This document shows, piece after piece, positions 1 through 8,648 of a stretch of DNA of 64,000 bases; the stretch's first letter is position 1, and the number at the start of each line of letters is the position of its first letter. The notes below the pieces were generated by a model. It had not been told where the DNA came from. It searched no databases and saw only the letters and a program-made list of their open reading frames with translations. This DNA comes from Desulfobacula toluolica Tol2 (GTDB lineage Bacteria; Desulfobacterota; Desulfobacteria; Desulfobacterales; Desulfobacteraceae), in contig NC_018645.1 in NCBI RefSeq assembly GCF_000307105.1, forward strand, positions 4,908,001 through 4,972,000, written 5' to 3'. The position numbers and the translations under genes were made by a program.

Positions 1-1
1 G

Positions 2-208
2 GTCATCGGGCTTAAAGGAGCATATGGAATGCTTGGTAAAGGTATGTGGAATGATGAAACCCACAGAGTTCCGACACGGGCGTGGCTCAATGATTGTGTT
101 TTTGTCGATGAAAAAACCGGCTGGCTTGTCGGCAGTGTTGGCACTCTCTTGCATACTCTTGACGGAGGTAAAACTTGGTTTCCTGGCAACCAGTCCGGGA
201 CGAAATAA
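2..208 (+). CDS. YCF48-like / BNR-repeat protein, 3' end only
   Basis: The reading frame is open from the window edge to a TAA and encodes 68 residues. The segment GWLVGSVGTLLHTLDGGKTW is the typical YCF48/BNR repeat unit (Gly-Trp, then a Gly-Gly-x-x-Trp turn) of seven-bladed propeller proteins related to the photosystem II assembly factor. Such proteins are commonly encoded beside MMPL exporters and DUF1302/DUF1329 proteins, and all three of those follow here, so membership in the same operon is likely. The start, signal peptide and most blades lie outside the window. Another open frame from 24 to 236 overlaps it but has no protein-like features. The role in the module is unknown; a periplasmic accessory protein is an inference. 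Confidence 0.7.
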   Translation, partial: VIGLKGAYGMLGKGMWNDETHRVPTRAWLNDCVFVDEKTGWLVGSVGTLLHTLDGGKTWFPGNQSGTK

Positions 209-279
209 AAAAGTACTGCCAATGAAGACAAACTGACAAAAAATCATAAAATATACCAAGAAATGAGAGGCGTTGACTG

Positions 280-2661
280 ATGATAGAGAAGATTGCACAT
301 TTTATTGTTAATCGCAGGTTATTGATCGCCATATTGATGTTTATAGCCACGAGTTTTTTTTTGTACAATGCGCTGCAGATCCCAATTAAAACATTTTTTC
401 CGGATCTGTTGCCACAAAACCACCCCTTTGTGAAACTCATTAAAAAGCATCCCAAGTTTGGCGGAACCAATAGTGTGATTGTCGGGTTGGAGGTCAAAAA
501 CGGGGATATTTTTACGCAAAAAACCCTTCAGAAAATCATTGATTTCAGCAATGATCTTTATTTTCTTCCCAGTGTTGACCGAACAAAAGTGATGTCCCTT
601 GGCGTTAACAAAGTAAGAAATGCCAAGATTACCTCCTGGGGCATATCAAGCCCCTCTATCTTATTTCCGGAAGCACCCAAAACAAAAGAAGGGATTGATC
701 AGCTCAAAGCGGATGTCTACAGCAACCCAACCTATTACGGAAACCTGGTGAGCCTGGATGCCAAAGTAGCCTTGCTTAAAATGGGTTTTTTTGAAGACAA
801 ACTGCAACCTCGTCTAATTTATAAGGAGTTGCAAAAGCTTAAAACCCGCTTTGAGGATGAAAATACAAAAATTCACATTGTGGGAGATCCTTACCTTTAC
901 GGGGTCATATTCTCATATCTGCCCCAGACCGGCATGTTTTTCGTGATAACCATTGTTGCCATGCTTTTGATCGCCTTTTTGTACACGCGAAGTCTGCGTT
1001 TGATTCTGATACCCATGACTTCTGCCTGTATTTGTGCAATCTGGGGGCTTGGCTTTATACAATTGCTGCACTTCAACCTGGACCCGTTGATCCTGGTAAT
1101 TCCTTTATTGATCAGTGCCACTGCCCTGAGCCATTCCATCCAGTTCAACAGGCGGGTCAACGAAGAATATGCGTCTACAGGCAACCTTAGAGAAAGCTGC
1201 ATAATAACCATCAAAGGCCTTTTTTTTCCGGGTCTTGGCGGCATACTTACGGACAGCATGGGTATTTTTCTTATTTCCATGATTCCAATTCCTCTGATGA
1301 ATAAACTGGGTCTGTTTATGTTTCTCTGGTGTCTGTCCATGATACCGGTTGTTCTTGTCTTAAACCCTGTGATCAATCTCTATCTCCCTAGAATGAAAAA
1401 TGCTAAAAAATGGAGAGAACAAAGACGAAACGGCTTTATGGAATCTTTCCTGCTGAAAAAAATCGGGGAGATCAACTGCCGGCCAGGTGCATCCTGGGGC
1501 ATTGTATGCGTTTTTTTAGTTTTTGCTGTGATTGCCTTTTATCTGAATATGGACATTAAGGTGGGCAATGTTAATGAAGGAACTCCCATTTTAAAAGATT
1601 CATCCCAGTATAACCAAGATGTGAAATTTATGGCTGAACGCCTTCCCGGCAGTATGAACCCTATGCTTGTGGTGGTGGAAGGAAAGCAAGAGGGTGCCAT
1701 CAAACAACCGGAACTGCTGAAACTGGTGGATCAATTCCAGGCCTGCATGGCAAAGATTCCGGAGGTGACATGCACTCTTTCTATTGTGAATTTGGTTAAA
1801 GGCATTAACATGGCCTTCTGGGAAAATAACCCCAAATATTTCATGCTGCCCGACTCTGCCAGGGGAGTTTACGCCAACCTTCATCTGCTGACCAGTGGCG
1901 GTGCCGAGCCTGGCGATTACGATACCTATTATGATTTTGATTTCAAGAATCTCAATATCACATTGTACGTTGAAAACCACAAGCCAGAGGTCATCAATAA
2001 ACTTCTTGCAACTGCGAGAGAGTTTATATCTACCCATAAGACCGACCTTGCCGAGTTCAAACTGGCAGGGGGCCGCGTTGGTGTTATTGCGGCATTCAAT
2101 GACTCTATCATGGTGCATGAAACCACCACCCTGGGAGTGGCATTGCTGCTAACCGGCATTGTTACAGGCATCATATTTCGTTCATTTCTTGCGGGACTGC
2201 TTCTGGTAATACCTCTTTCTCTGGCATCCTGGTTTACCTTTGCGTACATGGCAATCCAGGACATAGCCATAAATCTTCAAACGCTCCCTGTATCAATAAT
2301 CGCCATCGGTATTGGAGTGGATTACGGGATTTATCTTTTAAGCAGAATCCGTGAAGAATACGCTATAAAAGGAAATTTGGATGATGCTTTAAAAGAAGCC
2401 ATCGGCACGGCGGGAAATGCTATTGTACTCACGGGAATTGTTATCATTGCTGGTGTAGTATTCTGGAATTTTTCAGACATCAAATTCCAGGCTGAGATGG
2501 GGTTGCTTTTGTCTATTGTCACCATATTTCATCTTCTGGGGAGCCTGCTCCTGCTTCCCGCTATGGTTAAAATTATAAAACCGCAGTTTCTTTTTAAAAG
2601 AGAAACTATAGCAGCGAGAAATTCCGGGCAAGAGGCTGTTTCTTCTCCACTGTTTGAATAG
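280..2661 (+). CDS. RND/MMPL-family exporter (HAE3-like)
   Basis: 793 residues with the duplicated RND layout. One N-terminal helix (about 12-31) is followed by a periplasmic domain, a block of membrane helices (about 218-368), a second single helix (about 404-424), a second periplasmic domain, and a final helix block (about 612-770). The motif GVDYGIYLLSR near residue 679 is characteristic of MMPL/HAE3 proteins. The ATG at 280 has a GAGAGG ribosome site. The family moves hydrophobic substrates such as lipids or hopanoids using the proton gradient, normally without a separate membrane fusion protein. Its neighbours (YCF48-like, DUF1302, DUF1329) form a recurring gene set for handling hydrophobic compounds across the envelope. 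The substrate cannot be told from sequence. The family assignment is secure. Confidence 0.9.
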   Translation: MIEKIAHFIVNRRLLIAILMFIATSFFLYNALQIPIKTFFPDLLPQNHPFVKLIKKHPKFGGTNSVIVGLEVKNGDIFTQKTLQKIIDFSNDLYFLPSVDRTKVMSLGVNKVRNAKITSWGISSPSILFPEAPKTKEGIDQLKADVYSNPTYYGNLVSLDAKVALLKMGFFEDKLQPRLIYKELQKLKTRFEDENTKIHIVGDPYLYGVIFSYLPQTGMFFVITIVAMLLIAFLYTRSLRLILIPMTSACICAIWGLGFIQLLHFNLDPLILVIPLLISATALSHSIQFNRRVNEEYASTGNLRESCIITIKGLFFPGLGGILTDSMGIFLISMIPIPLMNKLGLFMFLWCLSMIPVVLVLNPVINLYLPRMKNAKKWREQRRNGFMESFLLKKIGEINCRPGASWGIVCVFLVFAVIAFYLNMDIKVGNVNEGTPILKDSSQYNQDVKFMAERLPGSMNPMLVVVEGKQEGAIKQPELLKLVDQFQACMAKIPEVTCTLSIVNLVKGINMAFWENNPKYFMLPDSARGVYANLHLLTSGGAEPGDYDTYYDFDFKNLNITLYVENHKPEVINKLLATAREFISTHKTDLAEFKLAGGRVGVIAAFNDSIMVHETTTLGVALLLTGIVTGIIFRSFLAGLLLVIPLSLASWFTFAYMAIQDIAINLQTLPVSIIAIGIGVDYGIYLLSRIREEYAIKGNLDDALKEAIGTAGNAIVLTGIVIIAGVVFWNFSDIKFQAEMGLLLSIVTIFHLLGSLLLLPAMVKIIKPQFLFKRETIAARNSGQEAVSSPLFE

Positions 2662-2745
2662 ATGAGCAAGTCGTCCGTTCGTATATCCGTCATCAGGATT
2701 ATGAAGACAGACGCTATGAACAGATAGGGTTGTTTTATTAACGTG

Positions 2746-2763
2746 CGCCTTTAGGCGTTTTTT
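2746..2763 (+). terminator. Weak terminator-like hairpin after the MMPL gene
   Basis: A CGCC-TTTA-GGCG hairpin (2746-2757) is followed by six or seven T residues. Two further small hairpins follow: CCGCTTTGAGCGG around 2768-2780, and CCCCGGT/ACCGGGG at 2794-2810. The leader of the next gene is therefore strongly structured. The first hairpin may attenuate or end transcription, but its stem is short. Confidence 0.35.
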
Positions 2764-2838
2764 GATGCCGCTTTGAGCGGTTAACAATCAAGCCCCCGGT
2801 TTTACCGGGGCTATGACCATGATAGGAGAAAAAAGATA

Positions 2839-4347
2839 ATGAAAAGGAAATGTTTGTTGTTTGCAATGATGGGTCTGATTTCAATTGTCTCATTGACGGT
2901 CGTGTCCAATATTGGTGCAGTTACGATCGATTCCGAAGGTAATTATCAGCTTGGCGGCTATATACGCCACACTATTGGTGTGCGTATGGAAGACAGCATC
3001 AATCCGACCAATTCCGGACCATTAGCGTCCGGGAATGAGAAAGGGGATTTGTCCACGGCTAGAACTGAATTATTTCTTGATTTTTCAGCAAAATTTAGCG
3101 ATGAATTGCGGTTCAATGCAATTGCCAGAGGATGGCATGAGGGGGTTTACGGTCTTGATGACGACGTTAATCAGTATCCAAAAGACCTAACAACACAGCC
3201 TGGCCCCCATACTAAAGATATGGAGCAGGACTGGGATTTCCGGGAATACTATCTAACCAAAATGGCAGGAAATTTCATCATCAAGGCGGGCAGACAGCAG
3301 ATTGCCTGGGGTGAGGCGGACGCCATGCGGCTCGCAGACGTTATAAATCCTCTGGATTTGAGCTGGAACTGGTCATTTCCAGCATGGGAAGAAATTCGTG
3401 TTCCCCTGCACATGCTTGATGTGGTGTATAATGTACCACAGTCCAAGCACAATCTCGGTTTTGAGGTGGTATGGGTGCCGGCGGACTTCAGACCCCATCA
3501 GTATGCGGCTCCGGGTGGCAACTGGTCCCTTTACAGCGGCGGTTTTGGTTTGCCCGATGTTGTAGGTACTACCATTTTTAATCAAATGCAAGACGATCTG
3601 CCGGACAACGACCTGGGTAACGGACAGGGCGGTCTTAGAATCAAAGGGAAATTTGGTCAGTGGGACACTACACTTTTCGGCTATTATCAGAGGGATCAGA
3701 TCGGAGTAGCCACTCTGGATCCCGGTGCAGCTCTGGATCCTGCAAATTATCCATTCAAGTATGAATACCCCAATATTATAAATATCGGCGGAACTTTTAA
3801 TATGTATTGCTCAGCTCTTGAAACGGTGTTTCGTGGAGAAGCAGCCTATGTAATCGACCAGCCTTATGGTACCAACCTTGGGTCAAATGACGGCAAAGGC
3901 TTTGCACCTGTCACTGAATATGCAGAAAGCGATACCTTTGCCATCATGTTGGGTTTTGATAAAAATGTAATGATCCCCTCTCTCAACCGAACCAAGTCCT
4001 TTTATTTCAGCGGTCAGTGGTTCAACAAATGGATATTGGATCTGGATTCGGACAAATATCTCACTTTTTTGGGAGATAATGATGCTGAAACCTGGCAGAC
4101 GATCGGTTCCCTTTTGATCAATACCGAGTATTATGAAGGAAAAATTATTCCTGAATTACTCGGAGTACATTTTTTTACTTCAGGCAGCGGTTTTTTTGAC
4201 GGTAATATTACATACAAGCCCACCTTTACTTTCAGCGTTACAGCTGGAATTCTCAAAATATGGGGAAACGACAACCAGGCTGGGCTATATTTTGGTCCTG
4301 TTAAGCGTAACGATCAGGTGTACCTAAAGGCTAAATGGAGCTTTTAG
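2839..4347 (+). CDS. DUF1302 family outer-membrane protein
   Basis: 502 residues. A signal peptide (about 1-28, Lys-Arg-Lys then a hydrophobic stretch) precedes a mature start rich in Gly, Tyr and Arg. The body has alternating aromatic and polar beta-strand character and ends in Trp-Ser-Phe, a C-terminal Phe typical of outer-membrane barrels. This matches the DUF1302 family, whose members are found with DUF1329 proteins and MMPL exporters in bacteria that use or export steroids, alkanes and other hydrophobic compounds. The ATG at 2839 follows an AGGAG site. The 178-bp leader is structured, so expression relative to the MMPL gene may be modulated. A role as an outer-membrane channel is an inference from family and context. 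Confidence 0.8.
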   Translation: MKRKCLLFAMMGLISIVSLTVVSNIGAVTIDSEGNYQLGGYIRHTIGVRMEDSINPTNSGPLASGNEKGDLSTARTELFLDFSAKFSDELRFNAIARGWHEGVYGLDDDVNQYPKDLTTQPGPHTKDMEQDWDFREYYLTKMAGNFIIKAGRQQIAWGEADAMRLADVINPLDLSWNWSFPAWEEIRVPLHMLDVVYNVPQSKHNLGFEVVWVPADFRPHQYAAPGGNWSLYSGGFGLPDVVGTTIFNQMQDDLPDNDLGNGQGGLRIKGKFGQWDTTLFGYYQRDQIGVATLDPGAALDPANYPFKYEYPNIINIGGTFNMYCSALETVFRGEAAYVIDQPYGTNLGSNDGKGFAPVTEYAESDTFAIMLGFDKNVMIPSLNRTKSFYFSGQWFNKWILDLDSDKYLTFLGDNDAETWQTIGSLLINTEYYEGKIIPELLGVHFFTSGSGFFDGNITYKPTFTFSVTAGILKIWGNDNQAGLYFGPVKRNDQVYLKAKWSF

Positions 4348-4420
4348 TGATGATAAGTGCTGATTTTTCAGTATTTTTTTTGCTTTTAACAAGACAAATT
4401 TTATTTTGGAGGTAATGATT

Positions 4421-5701
4421 ATGAAGAAAGGGTTTATCTTTTTGGGCTGTTTCATTGTAACGCTGGGATTTATTTCTTTTGCCAACGCTGGTATGAGGGA
4501 ACCTATGGAAGGGGCAGGATGGCACTATCCCTGGAAGGATACCTACTCGGAATGGAAACCTGGGAACATGAAGTATGATGAAGAACTGTTTAACCAGGAT
4601 GTGATTGAAGCCTATGGATGGGAAGCCGAGGATGTAGATAAAATCAAGGATATGATACCTCCGTCCATGTACATAATTTTGAAAAATCCGGATATATGGG
4701 GTCCAAGGCGGATCAATGTTACAGCTTATAGAGAAAATAAAGGTTATCTATGGGACCGTTTTGTAAAAGCCACAAAAGAATACAAGGATACTGCCAAGAT
4801 TGACAAAGGATGGCTTATAAATTACACAGCGGGAGTCCCTTTTCCCGAGCCTAAGGATGGGATTGAGGCGTTATGGAACTTTAAACAACATTTCAGGGAG
4901 GATGACCGGATACTCTCGGCTGTAACTATCATTACCAACCGCGGCGGTCAGGTCAGATACCAGACTTCCGACGGCAACCTTATGTATTTTGACGGCAGGC
5001 TGGAAAAATCGCCAAAACCCCTGTATAAAAGCCCCAATAATGAACGGCGCATTGATGCGTACGCCAATGCTCATCCCTATGAAATGCGGGGAACTTTGTC
5101 GGTGATCACCCAGTACGATGACCCGGAAATGGACGATTCATTTTGGCTGTATTTGCCGGCACTTCGGCGCGTACGCCGCCTCTCAGCGGCTCAGAGAACC
5201 GACCGGCTTCCAGGAGGCCAGGATCTTATGTGGGAAAACTTTGATGTCTTCAACGGCAACCCCAGCAAATATAATTGCAAGCTGATGGGCAAAAAAGAGA
5301 TGCTGTTCGTACATAACGGTGATCCCAAAGGTTCCTGGATTCATGGCAAGCATCTGTCAGGCCCCAATGATTACTACCAGAAAGTACAAGTGTATATAAA
5401 TGAATTGACGCCAAAGGATCCAGACTTTCCCTTTTCCAAAGTCATACTTTATACGGATTCCAAAACCTGGGTGCCCTATTACGGGGAGTGGTACGATAAG
5501 GAAGGGAAATTATATCTTTTCTCCCAGTTCCAGTATGCACCGAATAAAAACGGCATCTTCGTTGCAGTGGTCATGAACCACGTTGATATGCAGAAAATTC
5601 ACAGCACCGGATACGCTGTGACCGATCCCAAGTTCAACACAGGTCTGACGCCGGACTATTTCAAGGTAGATAGCCTGAAGATGGCATATCCTTCGAGATA
5701 A
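4421..5701 (+). CDS. DUF1329 family (LolA-like) periplasmic protein
   Basis: 426 residues from the ATG at 4421, chosen because GGAGGT at 4408-4413 lies seven bases upstream. A TTG at 4406 would overlap that site. The signal peptide ends in Ala-Asn-Ala at about residue 23. The mature protein is rich in Trp, Tyr and Asp and contains the segment LPALRRVRRLSAAQRTD, typical of DUF1329, which is related to the outer-membrane lipoprotein-sorting fold. It follows the DUF1302 gene by 73 bp and is the last gene before a strong terminator. It probably works with the DUF1302 protein at the outer membrane; the ligand is unknown. Family assignment is firm, function is inferred. Confidence 0.82.
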   Translation: MKKGFIFLGCFIVTLGFISFANAGMREPMEGAGWHYPWKDTYSEWKPGNMKYDEELFNQDVIEAYGWEAEDVDKIKDMIPPSMYIILKNPDIWGPRRINVTAYRENKGYLWDRFVKATKEYKDTAKIDKGWLINYTAGVPFPEPKDGIEALWNFKQHFREDDRILSAVTIITNRGGQVRYQTSDGNLMYFDGRLEKSPKPLYKSPNNERRIDAYANAHPYEMRGTLSVITQYDDPEMDDSFWLYLPALRRVRRLSAAQRTDRLPGGQDLMWENFDVFNGNPSKYNCKLMGKKEMLFVHNGDPKGSWIHGKHLSGPNDYYQKVQVYINELTPKDPDFPFSKVILYTDSKTWVPYYGEWYDKEGKLYLFSQFQYAPNKNGIFVAVVMNHVDMQKIHSTGYAVTDPKFNTGLTPDYFKVDSLKMAYPSR

Positions 5702-5725
5702 ACATTATCATGATTTGATTCAAGT

Positions 5726-5775
5726 GCGGGCATTTTGTTACTTTTGCAGGGAAACTGAATGCCCGCCATTTTTTT
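5726..5775 (+). terminator. Intrinsic terminator after the DUF1329 gene
   Basis: A perfect 9-bp stem, GCGGGCATT at 5726-5734 pairing with AATGCCCGC at 5758-5766, is followed by a seven-T run. It closes the MMPL/DUF1302/DUF1329 unit and separates it from the next operon. Confidence 0.8.
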
Positions 5776-5944
5776 GAAGCGGCAACTTTATACAAATGAT
5801 TTAGTGAACAGCTCTTGAACTCAGGCAAAAAACATTATTTTTTAATGCAAAAGCATGGTGTCTCTCTTTCCGATTTTAAATAATCGGAAATACCCCCCCT
5901 TTTTATTCTCTCCCAAATACTGTTTTGGATCTTTTTTAAAATCG

Positions 5945-6021
5945 CTCCTGTTTTTCAGGAGTAAAAAATTTAATAATCAGAATACAAGACTCCTGTTTTT
6001 CAGGAGCTTTGTGTTCTGATT
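5945..6021 (+). promoter_or_regulatory. Tandem palindromes, candidate enhancer (activator) sites, copy 1
   Basis: Two copies of the palindrome CTCCTGTTTTTCAGGAG occur at 5945-5961 and 5990-6006, 45 bp apart, joined by TAAAAAATTTAAT. The second sits inside a larger inverted repeat (5975-6021). The same arrangement recurs at 27138-27200 ahead of the second operon. Both lie about 90-100 bp upstream of a -24/-12 promoter, the usual place for binding sites of a sigma-54 activator. The alternative, RNA hairpins, is less likely because they precede the promoter. Confidence 0.6.
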
Positions 6022-6092
6022 GTAGTTATATTTTATCGCTATTCTTAAAAATAACTTAAAATATAAGGCGCTTACATCACAAACAATCACTT

Positions 6093-6108
6093 TGGCATAC
6101 TACTTGTA
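6093..6108 (+). promoter_or_regulatory. Sigma-54 (-24/-12) promoter, operon 1
   Basis: TGGCATA-N4-TTGTA, with the GG and the downstream GT separated by ten bases as required for sigma-54. It matches consensus except T for C in the -12 element. The first gene starts about 70 bp downstream. The palindromes 90-150 bp upstream fit an enhancer-dependent promoter. Confidence 0.6.
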
Positions 6109-6175
6109 AGAGTAAAGCCAAGACACATGTCATTTGAGAAAAATATGAAAACCAACTTAGATCTGAGGAGGCAAA

Positions 6176-6595
6176 TTGGAAACAAATAAAATTGATCACA
6201 TATGTATAGCAGTTAAAAATCTTGATGAAGCACGCAAGGTGTGGGAACCGGTTCTTGGAAAAACAAAACCAGACGATGAATATATTGATGAGCCGGAAAA
6301 AATTAAAGTTGCACGATACTGGGTCGGTGAAGTTGGTTTTGAACTTATGGAGTCCACAACACCGGATGGAGACGTGGCCAAATTTATCGAAAAAAGGGGC
6401 GAAGGGGTAATGCTCATAAGTTTTAATGTTGATAACACTAGAGAATCCATGGCTGAACTTAAAGAAAAAGATTATCCGTTTATTGGTGGCGCAAGGCCAT
6501 TTCGTGACTGTGAATTCTCCTTTATTCATCCGAAAAAAATGAACGGGGTATTGACTGAACTCATTGATTATAAATGGAAGGAATTTGAAAAATAG
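6176..6595 (+). CDS. VOC-fold protein, methylmalonyl-CoA epimerase-like
   Basis: 139 residues starting at TTG, preceded by GAGGAGG (6165-6171); there is no in-frame ATG nearby. It has the vicinal-oxygen-chelate pattern: His near residue 7 (DHICIAVKNL), a central Glu (GFELME), and a C-terminal Glu (LTELID), which are the usual metal ligands of methylmalonyl-CoA epimerase and glyoxalase-like enzymes. It is the first gene after the sigma-54 type promoter and lies 65 bp ahead of a hydantoinase-like amidohydrolase. An epimerase or racemase acting on the same pathway substrate is plausible. True methylmalonyl-CoA epimerase activity is not assured. Confidence 0.75.
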   Translation: METNKIDHICIAVKNLDEARKVWEPVLGKTKPDDEYIDEPEKIKVARYWVGEVGFELMESTTPDGDVAKFIEKRGEGVMLISFNVDNTRESMAELKEKDYPFIGGARPFRDCEFSFIHPKKMNGVLTELIDYKWKEFEK

Positions 6596-6660
6596 CAGCT
6601 TGGTTATTTTTTCTTATTGCGTTCATGTTTTTACAAAAAAATAAATAAGGAGGTTCATAG

Positions 6661-8013
6661 ATGTTGGATTTAATCATAAAGAATGGAAAAGTATTTATTC
6701 CTGAAAAAGGATTTCTTGATCTTGAAGTAGGAATAAAAGATGGAAAAATTGTGGCACTTGAAAATAATCTTTCAGATTCAAAAGAAGTTCTGGATGCCGC
6801 TGGAAACATTGTCATGCCGGGTGTGATTGATCCCCATATTCACCTTGGAATTTTCAACGATTTTGCCCATGAATGTGAGCATGAGACCAGAGCTGCCCTG
6901 GCCGGCGGCGTAACCACCTGTGGTGTGTTCATGGGCGGTGATCAGTCCTATCTGGGTCAGGTGGGAGAGCTGATTGATGTAATTGAGGCCAAGTCTTCCG
7001 TTGATCTGTTTATGCATCTGGCCATTTTTACAGAAGAGCAGATGTCTGAAATGAAGTCATATTACGAGAAATTTGGCATTACTTCTTTTAAATTCTACAT
7101 GGCAGGCGTTAAGGGCGTTTTCCCAAATGTCAGCGATGGATTTATTTATGAGGGATTTAAAAAAGTAGCAGAATTTGGTGATAAGGCGATCGCATGTGTT
7201 CATTGTGAAGATCAGTCCCTTATTGATGTTGCCTTTGATAAGGTATCTGCCCAAACACCTGAAGGAACACTTGTGGACTGGGCAAAAACAGGACCTGATA
7301 TGGCAGAAGAAGAGGCCATCATCCGTGCGTGTTATCTTGCTGAGAAGGCAGGAAATCGATTGTATATTGTTCATATCTCCACCAAGGATGGGGCCGATCG
7401 CCTGACAAAGATAAAAGCAAACGAGGGTGCAAGGGTTTTTGGTGAAACAACGTCAGCCTATCTTACCGTGAACAAACATGGCGAATTCGGATTAAAGGGC
7501 AAAATGCTTCCTCCTCTCAGAGACAAGTCTGATAATGACGGACTGTGGGATGCCGTAAAGAATGACACAATCGATTCCCTTGGAACAGATAATGTCAGTA
7601 TGACCCTGGAAGTAAAGCAGGAGGAAAACGGAATGCTGGGCGCAATGCCCGGTTACCCCATTCTTCAAACCCATTTTCCTGCAATGATCAACGAAGGATA
7701 CCACAACCGGGGTATTGATATTGAAACCATTATCACAAAAGCAACCATAAATCCTGCCAAGATTTTTGGCCTTTATCCTCAAAAAGGTGTCATAGCAGTG
7801 GGCAGCGATGCTGATATCGTTATTCTTGACCTTGACAATTCCAAGACTGTTGAGAGTAAAAATCTGTTTTCTTACGGTGATTTTTCTCTTTTTGAAGGAC
7901 AAACTATTAAAGGATGGCCAACAACTGTCGTAAAAAGCGGGAAGATTGCTTTCTCAAATGACGAAATCATGGTGGAACCGGGAAGCGGATCATTCTTAAA
8001 ACGGGAACTATAA
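6661..8013 (+). CDS. Dihydropyrimidinase / hydantoinase-like cyclic amidohydrolase
   Basis: 450 residues, full length for the family. Metal-centre residues are visible: His59 and His61 in DPHIH, the carbamylated Lys144 in SFKFYMAG, His181 (CVHCEDQ), His238 (VHIS), and Asp310 in LGTDN. The family hydrolyses cyclic amides such as dihydropyrimidines, hydantoins or allantoin. The region around Asp310 (TDNVS) differs from the usual SDH motif, so the substrate may differ. An AGGAGG site precedes the ATG at 6661. In the E. coli yqe/yge cluster a hydantoinase (hyuA) sits near xanthine dehydrogenase-type genes and yqeB, and related genes are also present here. That makes a role in anaerobic breakdown of N-heterocycles a reasonable inference. 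Confidence 0.85.
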   Translation: MLDLIIKNGKVFIPEKGFLDLEVGIKDGKIVALENNLSDSKEVLDAAGNIVMPGVIDPHIHLGIFNDFAHECEHETRAALAGGVTTCGVFMGGDQSYLGQVGELIDVIEAKSSVDLFMHLAIFTEEQMSEMKSYYEKFGITSFKFYMAGVKGVFPNVSDGFIYEGFKKVAEFGDKAIACVHCEDQSLIDVAFDKVSAQTPEGTLVDWAKTGPDMAEEEAIIRACYLAEKAGNRLYIVHISTKDGADRLTKIKANEGARVFGETTSAYLTVNKHGEFGLKGKMLPPLRDKSDNDGLWDAVKNDTIDSLGTDNVSMTLEVKQEENGMLGAMPGYPILQTHFPAMINEGYHNRGIDIETIITKATINPAKIFGLYPQKGVIAVGSDADIVILDLDNSKTVESKNLFSYGDFSLFEGQTIKGWPTTVVKSGKIAFSNDEIMVEPGSGSFLKREL

Positions 8014-8075
8014 GACTAATTGATTGATATATCTCAAAATAACAGACTGTGTGAAGCAGTTAACGAGGAGATGTG

Positions 8076-8648
8076 ATGTTTGAAATGCGTTTTCATGGAC
8101 GAGGGGGTCAAGGAGCTGTGATGGCATCCAAAATTTTGGCAAAAGCCCTCGTCGAAGAAGGTCATGTTGTTAAAGCGATTCCCTCATTCGGGTTTGAAAG
8201 GCGCGGTGCGCCGGTATCCGCCTTTCTGCGTTTCGGAGACAAGGAAATCAGACAGGTGACAAATATTTACAATCCGGATTGCATAGTGTGTCTTGATCCA
8301 ACCCTTTCCAAATCCGTGGATATTTTTGAAGGCATCAATGATAATGCCATATTTATTCAGGCAACAAAGAAAGATATATCTGAATTATCATTTCCAGATA
8401 CCCTTTCAAAAGTCGGCACATGTGATGCCTTCGGTCTTGCCATGGAGATCATCGGAAGGCCAATTACAAACACAATAATGCTTGGCGTGTTTGCAAAAAC
8501 CACCGGGCTTGTGTCTGTGGGTTCAATTAATAAAGCCATGGAATCCGTTGCTTTCAGGGATGCCGCCCTGAATAAAAATATTACCGCTGTAAAATTAGGG
8601 TATGAGAGAACCACTGTGCTTGAACTTAAAGGAAAGGAGATATCATGA
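8076..8648 (+). CDS. 2-oxoacid:ferredoxin oxidoreductase, gamma subunit
   Basis: 190 residues. The ATG at 8076 sits five bases after GAGGAG; a GTG at 8073 would be too close. The N-terminal FHGRGGQGAVMASKILAKAL and the SFGFERRGAPVSAF motif define the gamma domain of pyruvate/2-ketoisovalerate-type oxidoreductases. It is followed, with ATGA overlap, by delta and then alpha, with beta after an intervening gene. These enzymes oxidise 2-oxoacids with CoA to acyl-CoA, CO2 and reduced ferredoxin. The substrate (pyruvate, 2-oxoglutarate or other) cannot be decided from this subunit. Confidence 0.9.
   Translation: MFEMRFHGRGGQGAVMASKILAKALVEEGHVVKAIPSFGFERRGAPVSAFLRFGDKEIRQVTNIYNPDCIVCLDPTLSKSVDIFEGINDNAIFIQATKKDISELSFPDTLSKVGTCDAFGLAMEIIGRPITNTIMLGVFAKTTGLVSVGSINKAMESVAFRDAALNKNITAVKLGYERTTVLELKGKEIS

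Noticed and set aside
24-236. Open frame of 70 codons at the window start
   Set aside because: It overlaps the YCF48-like frame (2-208), which has clear family motifs; this frame does not look like protein.
2794-2810. CCCCGGT/ACCGGGG hairpin as a riboswitch shared with 60222-60238
   Set aside because: Only a 14-16 nt hairpin is common to both sites, with no further conserved sequence.
5945-6006. CTCCTG/CAGGAG hairpins as transcription terminators
   Set aside because: They are short, lie well beyond the strong terminator at 5726-5775, and their paired arrangement recurs upstream of another sigma-54 type promoter, which fits activator sites better.
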